Translations under genes and position numbers: made by a program
Shown: positions 24,311 to 36,610 of the stretch, in pieces
Position numbering within the stretch: position 1 is the first letter of the stretch
Layout of the letters: the number at the start of each line of letters is the position of its first letter
The notes under the pieces: generated by a model
What the model saw: only the letters and a program-made list of their open reading frames with translations
Database searches by the model: none
Told to the model about the DNA's origin: nothing
Assembly: GCA_021202515.1 (NCBI GenBank)
Contig: JAJQCW010000042.1
Coordinates: forward strand, 12,252 to 59,931
Direction of reading: 5' to 3'
DNA length: 47,680 nt
Origin: Clostridiales bacterium
GTDB lineage: Bacteria; Bacillota; Clostridia; Oscillospirales; Oscillospiraceae

Positions 24311-26275
24311 ATGCCGAAATTTGAAGTGGTAAGCCCCTACTCCCCTTCCGGTGACCAGCCGGAGGCCATCGACGCCCTGGCCCAGGGGGTGGAGCTGGGG
24401 CTGGACGAACAGACGCTGCTGGGCGTCACCGGCAGCGGCAAGACCTTTACCATGGCGAAGGTCATCGAGCGGGTGCAGCGGCCTACGCTGGTGCTGGCCC
24501 ACAACAAGACCCTGGCCGCTCAGCTCTGCGCGGAGTTCAAGGAGTTCTTCCCCCACAACGCGGTGGAGTACTTCGTCAGCTACTACGACTACTACCAGCC
24601 GGAGGCGTATATCCCCCACACGGACACCTTCATCGAGAAGGACGCCAGCATCAACGACGAAATCGAGCGGCTGCGCCACAGCGCCACCTCTGCCCTGTTC
24701 GAGCGGGAGGACGTGATCGTGGTATCCTCGGTGTCCTGCATCTACGGCTTGGGCGACCCCATCGACTACAAAAACATGGTCATCTCCCTGCGCACCGGCA
24801 TAGAGTACCCCCGCGACCAACTGCTGAACAAGCTGGTGGAAATTCGCTACGAGCGCAACGATATCGCCTTTGACCGGAACATGTTCCGGGTCCGGGGGGA
24901 CACGGTGGAGGTGTTTCCTGTCTACGCCAAGGACCACGCCATTCGCATCGAGTTCTGGGGGGACGAGGTGGAGCGCATCAGCGAAATCAACGTGGTCACC
25001 GGCACCCCTACCCGCATTTTGAACCACGTAGCCATCTACCCCGCCAGCCACTACGTCACTACCAAGGACAAGATGGAGGTGGCGCTGAAGGAAATCGAAA
25101 AAGAAATGTGGGAGCGGGTGGCCTACTTCGACGAGCAGGGCAAGGCGGTGGAAAGCCAGCGCATCCGCCAGCGTACCCAGTACGACATGGAGATGATGCG
25201 GGAGCTGGGCTACTGCCAGGGCATTGAGAACTATTCCCGGGTGATTTCTCAGCGGCCCGCGGGGTCTCCGCCCCTGACGCTGCTGGATTACTTTCCAAAA
25301 GATTTCCTGATGTTCATCGACGAGAGCCACGCCACCCTGCCCCAGGTGCGGGCCATGTACAACGGCGACCATGCCCGGAAAACCACCCTGGTGGACTACG
25401 GGTTTCGCCTGCCCTGTGCCTTCGACAACCGGCCCCTGCGGTTCCCGGAGTTCGAGGAGCGCATCAATCAGGTGATTTACGTCTCCGCCACGCCGGGGCA
25501 GTACGAGCGGGAGCGCTCCGGGCAGGTGGTGGAGCAGGTCATTCGCCCCACCGGTCTGTTGGACCCGGAGGTGGAGGTGCGCCCGGTGACAGGGCAAATC
25601 GACGACCTGACCGGGGAGATTCTGGCCCGCGTGGAGCGCAACGAGCGGGTGCTGGTCACCACCCTGACCATCAAAATGGCGGAGGACCTGGCGGAGTACC
25701 TGCAAAAAACCGGCATCAAGGCCAAGTATATGCACCACAGCATCGAGACCATCGAGCGCACGGAAATTATTCGTGATTTACGGCTGGGGGTCTTTGACGT
25801 GCTGGTGGGCATCAACCTACTCCGGGAGGGGCTGGATATGCCAGAGGTGTCGTTGGTGGCCATTTTGGACGCGGACAAAGAGGGATTCCTCCGTTCGGAG
25901 ACATCCCTCATCCAGACCATTGGCCGGGCGGCGCGAAACGCCGAGGGCAAGGTCATTCTCTACGCCGACCAAATCACCCCCTCCATGGCAAACGCCATGG
26001 AGGAGACCCAGCGCCGCCGGGAGAAGCAGGACGCCTACAACAAGGCTCACGGCATCGTTCCCAAGACCATCCGCAAGGAAATCAAGGACCTACTGGAGCT
26101 GTCTAAAGCGGTGGACGAGGACACCGCGCGAGGCAGTCGTACCCAGGAGGAGACGGAGCAGACCATCGCCCAGTTGGAGAAGGAGATGCAGGAGGCCGCA
26201 AAGCGGCTGGAGTTCGAGCTGGCCGCCGCATTGCGGGACCAGATCATCACCCTGCGGGGAGAAAAGAAAAAGTAA
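24311..26275 (+). CDS. uvrB: excinuclease ABC subunit B
   Basis: 654 residues. Helicase-like UvrB has Walker [10 protein letters not shown] (38-46), the beta-hairpin [21 protein letters not shown] and the C-terminal helicase motifs [16 protein letters not shown] and [11 protein letters not shown]-terminal UVR helix pair ([20 protein letters not shown]) contacts UvrC. It verifies damage in nucleotide-excision repair with UvrA, which is encoded 3 kb downstream. The ATG at 24311 has AAAAGGAGGG upstream. Its TAA overlaps the next gene's ATG by one base (TAATG). Confidence 0.98.
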   Translation: MPKFEVVSPYSPSGDQPEAIDALAQGVELGLDEQTLLGVTGSGKTFTMAKVIERVQRPTLVLAHNKTLAAQLCAEFKEFFPHNAVEYFVSYYDYYQPEAYIPHTDTFIEKDASINDEIERLRHSATSALFEREDVIVVSSVSCIYGLGDPIDYKNMVISLRTGIEYPRDQLLNKLVEIRYERNDIAFDRNMFRVRGDTVEVFPVYAKDHAIRIEFWGDEVERISEINVVTGTPTRILNHVAIYPASHYVTTKDKMEVALKEIEKEMWERVAYFDEQGKAVESQRIRQRTQYDMEMMRELGYCQGIENYSRVISQRPAGSPPLTLLDYFPKDFLMFIDESHATLPQVRAMYNGDHARKTTLVDYGFRLPCAFDNRPLRFPEFEERINQVIYVSATPGQYERERSGQVVEQVIRPTGLLDPEVEVRPVTGQIDDLTGEILARVERNERVLVTTLTIKMAEDLAEYLQKTGIKAKYMHHSIETIERTEIIRDLRLGVFDVLVGINLLREGLDMPEVSLVAILDADKEGFLRSETSLIQTIGRAARNAEGKVILYADQITPSMANAMEETQRRREKQDAYNKAHGIVPKTIRKEIKDLLELSKAVDEDTARGSRTQEETEQTIAQLEKEMQEAAKRLEFELAAALRDQIITLRGEKKK

Positions 26276-26784
26276 TGGAAACTCCGCGCAGAAAGAACAT
26301 CCGGTTAGACGGATGGGATTATAGCAAAACAGGATGGTATTTTATCACTTTTTGCACGAAAGACAAATCCTGTATTCTGTGGCCGCAAGAACCGCAACCA
26401 CCTGTAGGGGCGGCCCTTGGCCGCCCAGCTTTGTCACCCGTTGGGATATTGGTGGAAGAAGAACTACACCGTATCCCCATTGCATACCCCATGATTTCGT
26501 TGGAACGATATGTTATCATGCCTAACCATGTGCATGTCATTTTAGCCATTGCTCAAGGTGGTCCCAGAGACGGGCGGCCACGGGCCGCCCCTACAATATC
26601 GCAAATCATTAACCAGACAAAAGGGCGTATTTCCAAACGCGCTGGTTTCTCTGTCTGGCAAAAATCCTTTTATGACCACATTCTCCGAGATGAGGACGAG
26701 TATTTCCGTACAGTTCAATACATTGATGAAAACCCTGTAAAATGGGAAGATGACTGTTACAACATTAAAAACGTAAAAAGATAG
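26275..26784 (+). CDS. REP-associated tyrosine transposase (RAYT), Y1/IS200-like
   Basis: 169 residues of the Y1 transposase family. The features are RKNIRLDGWDYSKTGWYFIT (N-terminal strand), MPNHVHVIL with the metal-binding HxH (His85, His87), WQKSFYDHILRDEDEY, and YIDENPVKW whose Tyr149 is the likely nucleophile. RAYTs act on REP palindromes. Two REP-like palindromes lie inside the frame, encoding VGAALGRP (about 44-51) and GRPRAAPT (about 100-107). The gene starts in the uvrB stop (TAATG), so it is translationally coupled. No terminal repeats of a full IS were found. Codon use is more AT-rich at both ends than uvrB. Confidence 0.88.
   Translation: METPRRKNIRLDGWDYSKTGWYFITFCTKDKSCILWPQEPQPPVGAALGRPALSPVGILVEEELHRIPIAYPMISLERYVIMPNHVHVILAIAQGGPRDGRPRAAPTISQIINQTKGRISKRAGFSVWQKSFYDHILRDEDEYFRTVQYIDENPVKWEDDCYNIKNVKR
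26404..26426 (+). repeat. REP-like palindrome inside the RAYT gene, forward
   Basis: GTAGGGGCGGCCCTTGG... unit, matching 7014-7036 base for base over its length. In frame it encodes VGAALGRP. Confidence 0.85.
26571..26595 (-). repeat. REP-like palindrome inside the RAYT gene, reverse
   Basis: Inverted copy of the unit 144 nt downstream of the forward one. In frame it encodes GRPRAAPT. The pair mirrors the intergenic BIME-like pairs, but with coding sequence between. Confidence 0.85.
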
Positions 26785-26796
26785 AAGGCTATAACG

Positions 26797-27081
26797 ATGA
26801 GCAACACGAAAAAGCGTATTTGTCCCAACTGTGGCTGTGAGTTGTATAAGAAGGATTCCGTGTTCATCCGCACTGGCAGAGTCCAAGTGATGGATGAAGT
26901 CGTTCACCGTGGCTTTGCCGCCGATGTGTACTGCTGCCCCTCCTGTGGAAAGCTGGAGCTGTACCAGCCGGAGCAGCGGGACGCCTCCACGCCGGGGACG
27001 GCCCAGCGCACCTGTCCCCACTGCGGCAGCAGACACGATTTTGATTATAGCTGCTGCCCGATCTGCGGGTTTGAGTATTAA
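26797..27081 (+). CDS. zinc-ribbon protein
   Basis: 94 residues with three CxxC-type knuckles: ICPNCGCEL near the start, YCCPSCGKLELY in the middle, and TCPHCGSRHDFDYSCCPICGF at the end (CPHCG...CCPICG). A central strand stretch carries conserved-looking hydrophobics. I do not recognise a specific family. It lies 12 nt after the RAYT gene with a weak SD. Confidence 0.75.
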   Translation: MSNTKKRICPNCGCELYKKDSVFIRTGRVQVMDEVVHRGFAADVYCCPSCGKLELYQPEQRDASTPGTAQRTCPHCGSRHDFDYSCCPICGFEY

Positions 27082-27114
27082 GAGAGAAGATACAACAAAA
27101 AGGGAGAGACTACT

Positions 27115-27915
27115 ATGCAATTGACCATGCTGGGGACGGGCAACGCCGCCGTCACCCGCTGTTACAACACCTGTTTCGTCCTCCGGGACGGGGAAAACAA
27201 CTTTTTGGTAGACGGCGGCGGCGGAAACGGCCTGCTGCGGCAGTTGGAGCTGGCGGACATCGACTGGCGGACGCTGCGGACGATTTTTGTCACCCACCGG
27301 CACATCGACCACATCATGGGTGTGGCCTGGATGATGAGGAAGCTCTGCCAGGCCATGTGTCAGGGGGATATTTCCGGCGAGGCGGTCATCTACGCCCACC
27401 AGGAGCTGACCGGTCTGCTCCACCAGATGGCACAGATTTTGCTGGCAAAGAAGCACGCCGCCATGATCGGCCCCCGGCTGCACATCGTCCCGGTGGAGGA
27501 CGGGGAGACCCTGGACATTTTGGGCCGCCCCACCACCTTTTTTGACATCCACTCCAACAAGGACCAGCAGTTTGGCTTCTCCATGGAGCTGGAGCCGGGG
27601 AAAAAGCTGACCTGCTGCGGCGACGAACCCTGCCACGCCCAGTCGGAGGACTACGCCAGAGGCAGCAGTTGGCTGCTCCACGAGGCGTTTTGCCTCCACA
27701 GTCAGGCGGAGGTGTTCAAGCCTTACGAAAAGTACCACTCCACCGTGAAGGACGCCTGTGAGCTGGCCCAGCGGCTGGAGGTAGAAAACCTGTTGCTCTA
27801 CCACACCGAGGACAAGAACCTTGATAAGCGCAAGGAACTGTACCTGGCGGAGGGAAAAGCGTATTTCCGGGGAAATCTCTATGTGCCGGACGACCTGGAG
27901 ACGCTGACGCTGTGA
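27115..27915 (+). CDS. MBL-fold metal-dependent hydrolase (RNase Z-like)
   Basis: 266 residues of the metallo-beta-lactamase fold. Visible metal ligands are the HRHIDH motif (61-66), the Asp in GDEP, and late His residues (LLHEAFCLH, LLLYHTED). The start LTMLGTGNAAVTRCYNTCF is typical of RNase Z/AtsA-like hydrolases, but the length and lack of other elements leave the substrate open. SD AAAGGGAG precedes the ATG. It likely shares the uvrB-RAYT-zinc-ribbon transcript. Confidence 0.85.
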   Translation: MQLTMLGTGNAAVTRCYNTCFVLRDGENNFLVDGGGGNGLLRQLELADIDWRTLRTIFVTHRHIDHIMGVAWMMRKLCQAMCQGDISGEAVIYAHQELTGLLHQMAQILLAKKHAAMIGPRLHIVPVEDGETLDILGRPTTFFDIHSNKDQQFGFSMELEPGKKLTCCGDEPCHAQSEDYARGSSWLLHEAFCLHSQAEVFKPYEKYHSTVKDACELAQRLEVENLLLYHTEDKNLDKRKELYLAEGKAYFRGNLYVPDDLETLTL

Positions 27916-28063
27916 GGGGAAAACCCCTCCGCCACCGCCTAAAGGCGGTGGCCCTCCTCCCCTTTGCGACTCGCATGGCCCGAAAGGGCCATAGCTCCCT
28001 GCATTTGCGCTAAAGGGGAATTGGCCATTCGGCCAGCGCTTCACAGGGGAGGCAAGAGGGGTG
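27914..28063. repeat. MITE-like intergenic element, copy 2
   Basis: Homologous to 23053-23203. It starts at the MBL gene stop codon. Hairpins include GCCACCGCC-TAAA-GGCGGTGGC and GGCC-ATTC-GGCC. The right end reads AGGGGAGGCAAGAGGGGTGG. Confidence 0.8.
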
Positions 28064-28110
28064 GTCAGTCACGGAAAGTGAATGGTAAGTTGTTATAGCT
28101 GGTTAAAAGC

Positions 28111-29103
28111 TTACTCGCTCTCTTTTTTGTACTGTTCCAGTTGTGCCGTCAGCATCTGTTCCATCTGAAACCGCACCGGCTCCGGGGCCAAAACGACGGC
28201 CCCGCCGTTCAGCCCGAACAGCCAGCCGAAGAACTGGGGGCTGACCACCACCCGCACTACCGCCCGGAAAGTGGGGCCTTCGTCGGGGTACATCTCCAGG
28301 TTGTCCCCGAAGCGGTCGATGAGCACATGGGCCGTCCAGTCCTGACAGCGCAGCACCACCTCTTTTTCCTCCCCCTGGAACATGCCGAAGTGGAGGTCGG
28401 TGTACCGGGCGGGGTCCTCTGCCTCGTAGACCGACCGGCCCAGCCGGGCCTCTTTCCGCACGGTGATGCGGTCCATTTTGTCCACCCGGTAGTGCCGCAG
28501 GCGGCCAGAGGTCTGGTCGTAGGCCACCAGATAATAGTTGTCGTTGTCCCGCACCAGGGCGTAGGGACTGACGGTGTAGGCTGCGCCGCCTTTGCGGTAG
28601 ACCTTTTCCCGGCGCTGGTTCAGGTCGAAGTAGCGGAAGGAGACCTGTTTGTTCTGGCCGATGGCCTCATAGATGGCGTCGATGGTGTAATAGACCCGCT
28701 CGTTGGCGCTCTTGGCCTTGCCCGCCACGTAGACCTGTCGCTGGAGGGCGCGGGCCTGATAGCGGGAGGTCTGCTGGGCCAGTTTGTCGATGAGGTCCTG
28801 GCTCTTTTGCGGCGTGATGAACTTGCTGGCCTGGACCGCGTCCACCAGCAGCTTCAGCTCCGCCAGTTGGAAGTCCCGCTCTCCCAGGTAGTAGCCCCGC
28901 CCCCGCTGGAGGATGACGTCATAGCCATAGCGCTGGAGGGTGTGGATGTCCTCATAGACGCTCTTGCGCTCCGCCCGGATGCCGGCGTCTGCCAGCCGTT
29001 CCAGCAGGGCGGGGACGCTCAGCGGGTGCTGCTCGTCCGTCTCCTGAGTGAAAATTTGCAGCAGCGTCAGCAGCTTTCCCTTTTGGCTGTTTGTCCGTTC
29101 CAT
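28111..29103 (-). CDS. WYL-domain transcriptional regulator
   Basis: 330 residues. An N-terminal winged HTH (about 8-75; LSVPALLERLADAGIRAERK and the DIHTLQRYGYDV part) is followed by a WYL domain. Its SPYALVRDNDNYYLVAYD segment and the FRYFDLNQRRE strand are typical (about 155-215). A WCX-like C-terminus follows. Such regulators often bind ligands or nucleic acids and control repair, defence or metabolism genes. The ATG at 29103 has AGGAGG upstream; the open frame beyond is unsupported. It is divergent from uvrA, so control of uvrA is possible but only inferred. Confidence 0.9.
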   Translation of the reverse strand: MERTNSQKGKLLTLLQIFTQETDEQHPLSVPALLERLADAGIRAERKSVYEDIHTLQRYGYDVILQRGRGYYLGERDFQLAELKLLVDAVQASKFITPQKSQDLIDKLAQQTSRYQARALQRQVYVAGKAKSANERVYYTIDAIYEAIGQNKQVSFRYFDLNQRREKVYRKGGAAYTVSPYALVRDNDNYYLVAYDQTSGRLRHYRVDKMDRITVRKEARLGRSVYEAEDPARYTDLHFGMFQGEEKEVVLRCQDWTAHVLIDRFGDNLEMYPDEGPTFRAVVRVVVSPQFFGWLFGLNGGAVVLAPEPVRFQMEQMLTAQLEQYKKESE

Positions 29104-29242
29104 GGGGCCTCCTTTTCTGGCGTAGGTGGATACTGCTTCCAGTATACCCCGGAGAGGCGGCGGAGCGCAAGGGAAAACGGAAAATGAAGAGAAATTTTGA
29201 TACATTTCGTATTTTACAGGATGGTTTATCCAAGGAGTTATC

Positions 29243-32067
<2,825 letters not shown>

Positions 32068-32071
<4 letters not shown>

Positions 32072-32541
32072 AAACCATCGTCCTGTTCCTGCGGAAAAAG
32101 CGGCTGGTCAACGCCCTGTTTGTGGTCTATCTGCTGCTGGTGCTGCGGCTGACGGTGTTCCGGTCGGGGTTTTGGCCGCTGCACCTGTTTCGTGGCGGAA
32201 TGACCGGCGAGCCGTGGAACTATTATCTGACCTTCGTCCACCAAGGGCGGTGGGACCTCCTTTGGGGGGATTTCCTGTGGAACTATCTGGGGAATATCGT
32301 CGGCTTTCTGCCTCTGGGGGGCTGGCTGGTCTGGCGGGACCGGCGCTGTCCCCTGTGGAAAGCGGCGGGGGCCGGGCTGGCCCTCTCCCTGTTCATTGAG
32401 ACATCCCAGTATGTCTTTGGCGTAGGGACCGCCAGTATCAGCGACCTGATGACTAATACCCTGGGGGCGTGGCTGGGGGCCTGGCTGCTGAAAAACGCCC
32501 AGTTGGACGCCAAACGGCGGGCGGAGTGGCCGCCGCTTTAA
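32068..32541 (+). CDS. VanZ-like membrane protein
   Basis: 157 residues with four or five hydrophobic segments. The core [15 protein letters not shown] and [31 protein letters not shown] (shown in part: [18 protein letters not shown]) matches the VanZ-like family, of which VanZ confers low teicoplanin resistance. Most members have no known role. It starts inside the uvrA stop (ATGA overlap) and is likely translationally coupled. Confidence 0.85.
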
Positions 32542-32576
32542 ATGTGCAATTTGCAATGAGCAATGTGCAATGGCCG
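32540..32576. repeat. period-7 array after the VanZ-like gene
   Basis: GCAATTT/GCAATGA/GCAATGT heptads starting at the TAA (32539-32541), followed by GGCCGGATTT, the same tail as at 16254. Confidence 0.75.
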
Positions 32577-32644
32577 GATTTCAGCCATAGTTGTTTTATA
32601 AGAACGCCAGTGAATATGAGGCGTTTTGCAAAGAGTCATTGTCA

Positions 32645-32745
32645 GGTAACCGACCACACCTCTTGCCTCCCCTGAAAGGGCAGGGAGCGAAGCGGAAGTG
32701 CCGCTTGACGGCGGAGGGGTTTCCAGCACAAGGCTGAGCAAAAGG
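32645..32745. repeat. MITE-like element, short form
   Basis: CCGACCACACCTCTTGCCTC at one end and GGCGGAGGGGTTTCC at the other, with GCGGAAGTGCCGCTTGAC inside. It is shared with 24090-24180 and degraded at about 34112-34160. The ends match those of 23053-23203 and 27914-28063 read on the opposite strand. The 295-nt gap holds only this and the heptads. Confidence 0.65.
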
Positions 32746-32836
32746 GATACCCATAATTATTAAATTTTTCTGAACTGCTTTTCATTTGCCTCGTCCGGCG
32801 TTACAATGACAATTGCTGCGGCAGGAGGAACATAAC

Positions 32837-33190
32837 ATGACGTATATGGAACAATTCACCCAGGGCCAGCTAAAGACGGCCTACGAGGAACTGCGCCCGG
32901 ACTTTCGGGAAAAGATGTTTCCCGGCGGATTGGAACAGGCCGGGGAGCTGGTTCAGCGGATGGCTGCGCTGATCTATCCGGGGACCGACTGCTTCGCGGA
33001 GCATTACCGCACCTGTTTCGAGTTTTATCTGACCTTCGCCCTGGCCCGGCTGATGGGCTGCACGGAGGAACGGGCGGAGGCCCAGTGCAAGAGCAAATAC
33101 GGCACGCTGCCGCCCATGATCTTCCAGGCGGTGGTGGAGCTGTGCCGGGAGGCTCTCTACCAGGTGTTCCCCACGCTGGAAGGCAAGTAA
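32837..33190 (+). CDS. hypothetical protein
   Basis: 117 residues, mostly helical, soluble, with Cys residues near CFAEHYRTCFEF and LMGCTEERAEAQC. I do not recognise a family. SD GGAGGAA lies 8 nt before the ATG, supporting translation. It is followed 39 nt later by the small-multidrug-export-like gene. Confidence 0.7.
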   Translation: MTYMEQFTQGQLKTAYEELRPDFREKMFPGGLEQAGELVQRMAALIYPGTDCFAEHYRTCFEFYLTFALARLMGCTEERAEAQCKSKYGTLPPMIFQAVVELCREALYQVFPTLEGK

Positions 33191-33229
33191 ATACACCTCT
33201 TACATGACACAAAGCGAGGTTTTTTCTGA

Positions 33230-33730
33230 ATGACAGCATCTCTTCAAGCCCTGTGGGTCTGGGTGACCAGCACCTTTGGGGGCAAGCTGGCCGCGTCCCT
33301 GTTTGTCTCCATGCTGCCCGTCATCGAGCTGCGGGGCGGTATCCCCATCGCCGTGGGATTGGGGCTTGCCCCAAGGGTGGCCATCCCCGTCTGTGTGCTG
33401 GGCAACATCCTGCCCATTGTCCCGGTGATCCTCTTCGTCAAGGCGGTGTTCGCCAAAATGCGGCAGTGGGGCGGTTTTTTCGCGCGGATGGTGGACAAGC
33501 TGGAGCGCAAGGCCAACAAGCACCGGGACGTGCTGGACAAATACGCCTGGATGGGTCTGGTGCTGCTGACCGCCGTCCCTCTGCCGGGGACCGGGGCCTG
33601 GACCTCCTCCCTGCTGGCGGCGCTGACCGGCGTCCGGCTCAAGCAGGCGTTTCCCGCCATTGCCCTGGGGGTGGTCATCGCCGCGGTGGTCATCGGCACC
33701 CTGAGCTATGGCGTGGCGGCGCTGGTCTGA
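33230..33730 (+). CDS. small multi-drug export family protein (COG2426-like)
   Basis: 166 residues with about four membrane segments. The motif SMLPVIELRGGIPIAVGLGL and the later AVPLPGTGAWTSSLLAAL (Pro-Gly-Thr-Gly-Ala) are hallmarks of this family (PF06695). The family name comes from one early report; real substrates are unknown. The SD is weak. Confidence 0.88.
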   Translation: MTASLQALWVWVTSTFGGKLAASLFVSMLPVIELRGGIPIAVGLGLAPRVAIPVCVLGNILPIVPVILFVKAVFAKMRQWGGFFARMVDKLERKANKHRDVLDKYAWMGLVLLTAVPLPGTGAWTSSLLAALTGVRLKQAFPAIALGVVIAAVVIGTLSYGVAALV

Positions 33731-33781
33731 GGCGGTACGTATTTTGATTCTTCGTCATAGTCTGAACCGGAGGCGATGGCG

Positions 33782-34087
33782 ATGACAACGGTGATTTTGG
33801 CGGCGCTGGCCGCTGTGGGGCTGGGCGCGGTGCTGTGGCTGCTGCTGGGGGCGTGCCTGATGCCCGTCGGCGCAGAGGACACCCTGCGGGTCTGCCTGTT
33901 GGCCAGCGACGAGGGCGCGGAGGTAGAGCACACCCTCCGGGGCCTGAAATGGCTTCGCACAGCGGGACTGCTCCGGGCCGGAGTGGACATTGTGGACGCG
34001 GGACTGAACGGCGAGGGCCGCGCCCAGGTGAAGCACCTGCTGCGGCAGTATCCGGGGACGCGATTCATTCAGACGGAGCGAGAGTGA
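33782..34087 (+). CDS. hypothetical single-pass membrane protein
   Basis: 101 residues: an N-terminal hydrophobic helix (about 3-25) followed by a small soluble domain (LRVCLLASDEGAEVEHTLRG...). I do not recognise the family. The second of two nearby ATGs (33782) is chosen because GGAGG lies 8 nt upstream; the first is only 2 nt from it. Confidence 0.65.
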   Translation: MTTVILAALAAVGLGAVLWLLLGACLMPVGAEDTLRVCLLASDEGAEVEHTLRGLKWLRTAGLLRAGVDIVDAGLNGEGRAQVKHLLRQYPGTRFIQTERE

Positions 34088-34288
34088 AGGGAGCTATTAG
34101 CTGTTGCCGTCAAGCAGCACTTCCGGGGCTTTGCCCCTCCCTGCGAAGCTGCGCTTTTCCCTGTAGCCAGATACTGCAAATCAAAAGCAAAGAGCGAATG
34201 GCTGATAGCATAGACGAAAAGACGACAGGTTTTTTATGAATCTGAGCAAAAGATAGTCAAGAAAAATCGTTAGAAAGGCGGCGGCAGT

Positions 34289-36523
34289 ATGGCAGAGCAA
34301 ACGGCCCCTAAAACGGAACAGATTCAGGGCACTGTCACCGCCGTGATTTTCCACAACGACGAAAACGGCTACTCCGTTGTCCGCCTGAAACACAAGGGAG
34401 AGCAGGTCACCGCCGTGGGCATTATGCCGGGCATTTGCGCCGGGGTCCAGGTGACGCTGGAGGGCAGTTGGGGCAGTCACCCCTCCTACGGCCCCCAGTT
34501 CAAGGCGGAGAAGTTGGAGCAGAATCTTCCAACGGAGGAGGACGCCATTTTCGACTACCTGGCCTCCGGTATCATCAAGGGAGTCGGCCCCAAGATGGCC
34601 CGGCGGCTGGTGGACCGGTTCGGAGATAAGACCTTCGAGGTCATGGAGACCCAGCCGGAGGAGCTGGCAAAAATGAAGGGCGTCAGCCTGAAAAAGGCCC
34701 GCGCCATTCAGAAGGAGTATTTGCAGCGGGCGGGGATGCGCTCGCTGCTGGAATTTTTGACCCGCCACGCCATGCCCCCGGAGCTGGGGGTCAAGCTGTG
34801 GAGGCAGTACGGGGCGGAAGCGCTGACCATCATTCGCGCCGACCCCTATGTGCTGGTAGACCCGGAGTTGGGGGTCCGCTTCCGGGACGCGGACAAACTG
34901 GCCGCGTCCATCGGTGTGGCGGTGGACGACCCCCAGCGCATCGAGGCGGGGATCTACTATGTGCTGACCCACAATCTCGATTTGGGCCATGTGTTCCTGC
35001 CCCAGGACAAGCTGCTGGCCGCCGCGTCCCAACTGCTCTCCACCCAGGAGACCCGCATTGGCGGCGACCTGCTGGCGGAAGGGCTGGACGCGCTGGCCCT
35101 CCGGGGCATGGTGCAGCAGGAGGCCATCGCCGGGGTGGACGCGGTCTATCGGGGCGACCTCTACGACGCGGAGGTTACTGTGGCCCAGCGGGTGGGCGAG
35201 ATGTGCCGCCGGGAGCTGCGCGCCCCAAAGAACATCGACCGGCTCATCGACCAGGTGGAGCGGGAGCAGGGCATCACCTACGCCGCCCAACAGCGGGAGG
35301 CGGTGGCGCTGGCGGCGCGTGTGCAGATCATGCTGCTGACCGGCGGCCCCGGCACCGGCAAGACCACCTCCCTCCGGGGAATTTTGGGCCTGTTCGACAC
35401 GCTGGGACTGAAAACTGCCCTGGCAGCTCCCACGGGACGGGCCGCCAAACGGCTCAGTGAGCTGTGCGGTGTGGAGGCCACCACCATCCACCGTCTGCTG
35501 GAGGCGGGCTATGACCCGGAGAGCGGTCAGTTGGCGTTTAGCAAGGACGAGGACGACCCCCTGGAGGCCGACGCCGTCATCGTGGACGAGATGTCCATGG
35601 TGGACATCCCCCTGATGGCCGCGCTGCTTTCCGCCCTGAAAAACGAGTGCCGTCTGGTGCTGGTGGGCGACCCGGACCAGTTGCCCAGCGTGGGGCCAGG
35701 CCAGCTCTTTGACCACCTGATCCGCTCCGGCGTGGTGCCGGTGGTGCGGCTGACGGAGATTTTCCGCCAGGCCCAGCAATCCGCCATTGTGATGAACGCC
35801 CACCGGGTCAACCAGGGACAGATGCCTCTGCTGGCCAACCAGGGGACGGGGGATTTCTTCTTCCTCCGGCGAATGGACGGCGAGGCGGCGGTGGAGACCA
35901 TTTTGGACCTGTGCAAGCGGCGGCTGCCGGAGAATATGCACATCCCCGCTAACCAGATTCAGGTGCTCTCCCCCACCCGGAAGTATGTCACCGGCACCGC
36001 CAACCTGAACAACGCTCTCCAATCGGCGCTGAATCCCCCCGCCCCGGACAAGAATGAGCGGAAATTCGGCTCTGTGGTGTTCCGGGAGGGAGACCGGGTC
36101 ATTCAGGTCAGGAACAACTACGACATCATGTGGCAGGAGGAACGCACTGGCAAGGCCGGGATGGGCGTGTTCAATGGCGACATTGGGGAGATCACCCACA
36201 TCGGCCCCAAGGGGGAAGTAGTGACGGTGAACTTCGAAGGCAAGCTGGTGGAGTATACCGCCGACATGCTGCCGGAGCTGGAGCTGGCCTACGCCCTCAC
36301 CGTCCACAAGGCCCAGGGCAGCGAGTATCGGGCGGTGATTTTGGCCGCGTGCAGCGGCGCGCCCATGCTGCTGACCCGCGGCGTGCTGTACACCGCCATT
36401 ACCCGCGCCAAGGAGCTGCTCATCATCGTGGGCAGCGACCAGGTGGTGTATCGCATGGTGGAGAACGACCGCCAGGCCCGGCGGTACAGCGGCCTGCGGG
36501 CCAGGCTCGCGGCTGAGGAGTGA
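34289..36523 (+). CDS. recD2: ATP-dependent RecD2-type DNA helicase
   Basis: 744 residues. It lacks RecBC partners and has the RecD2 layout: an N-terminal OB-like and helix-hairpin-helix section (GIIKGVGPKMARRLVDRFG, about 91-109), then SF1B helicase motifs. Walker A is LTGGPGTGKTT (about 349-359). Walker B and motif III are VIVDEMSMVD and VGDPDQLPSVGPG. The C-terminal motif is LAYALTVHKAQGSEY. It is a 5'-3' helicase in repair and replication restart. SD AAAGGCGG precedes the ATG. Confidence 0.96.
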   Translation: MAEQTAPKTEQIQGTVTAVIFHNDENGYSVVRLKHKGEQVTAVGIMPGICAGVQVTLEGSWGSHPSYGPQFKAEKLEQNLPTEEDAIFDYLASGIIKGVGPKMARRLVDRFGDKTFEVMETQPEELAKMKGVSLKKARAIQKEYLQRAGMRSLLEFLTRHAMPPELGVKLWRQYGAEALTIIRADPYVLVDPELGVRFRDADKLAASIGVAVDDPQRIEAGIYYVLTHNLDLGHVFLPQDKLLAAASQLLSTQETRIGGDLLAEGLDALALRGMVQQEAIAGVDAVYRGDLYDAEVTVAQRVGEMCRRELRAPKNIDRLIDQVEREQGITYAAQQREAVALAARVQIMLLTGGPGTGKTTSLRGILGLFDTLGLKTALAAPTGRAAKRLSELCGVEATTIHRLLEAGYDPESGQLAFSKDEDDPLEADAVIVDEMSMVDIPLMAALLSALKNECRLVLVGDPDQLPSVGPGQLFDHLIRSGVVPVVRLTEIFRQAQQSAIVMNAHRVNQGQMPLLANQGTGDFFFLRRMDGEAAVETILDLCKRRLPENMHIPANQIQVLSPTRKYVTGTANLNNALQSALNPPAPDKNERKFGSVVFREGDRVIQVRNNYDIMWQEERTGKAGMGVFNGDIGEITHIGPKGEVVTVNFEGKLVEYTADMLPELELAYALTVHKAQGSEYRAVILAACSGAPMLLTRGVLYTAITRAKELLIIVGSDQVVYRMVENDRQARRYSGLRARLAAEE

Positions 36524-36576
36524 GGGACAGCGTGGTTTGATTTCACCTGTTTACCAATTTATCGTATAAAATTCTC

Positions 36577-36604
36577 TTGCATTTCGCCGCAGTTGTGCTA
36601 TACT
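36577..36604 (+). promoter_or_regulatory. orphan sigma-A promoter after recD2
   Basis: TTGCAT (36577-36582), 16-nt spacer, TGC-TATACT (-10 at 36599-36604). No plus-strand protein gene follows before the terminator at 36718. Confidence 0.7.
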
Positions 36605-36610
36605 AACTTT

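Noticed and set aside
29104-29242. LexA (SOS) box before uvrA
   Set aside because: No GAAC-N4-GTTC type palindrome is present between the WYL gene and uvrA; the same holds upstream of uvrB.
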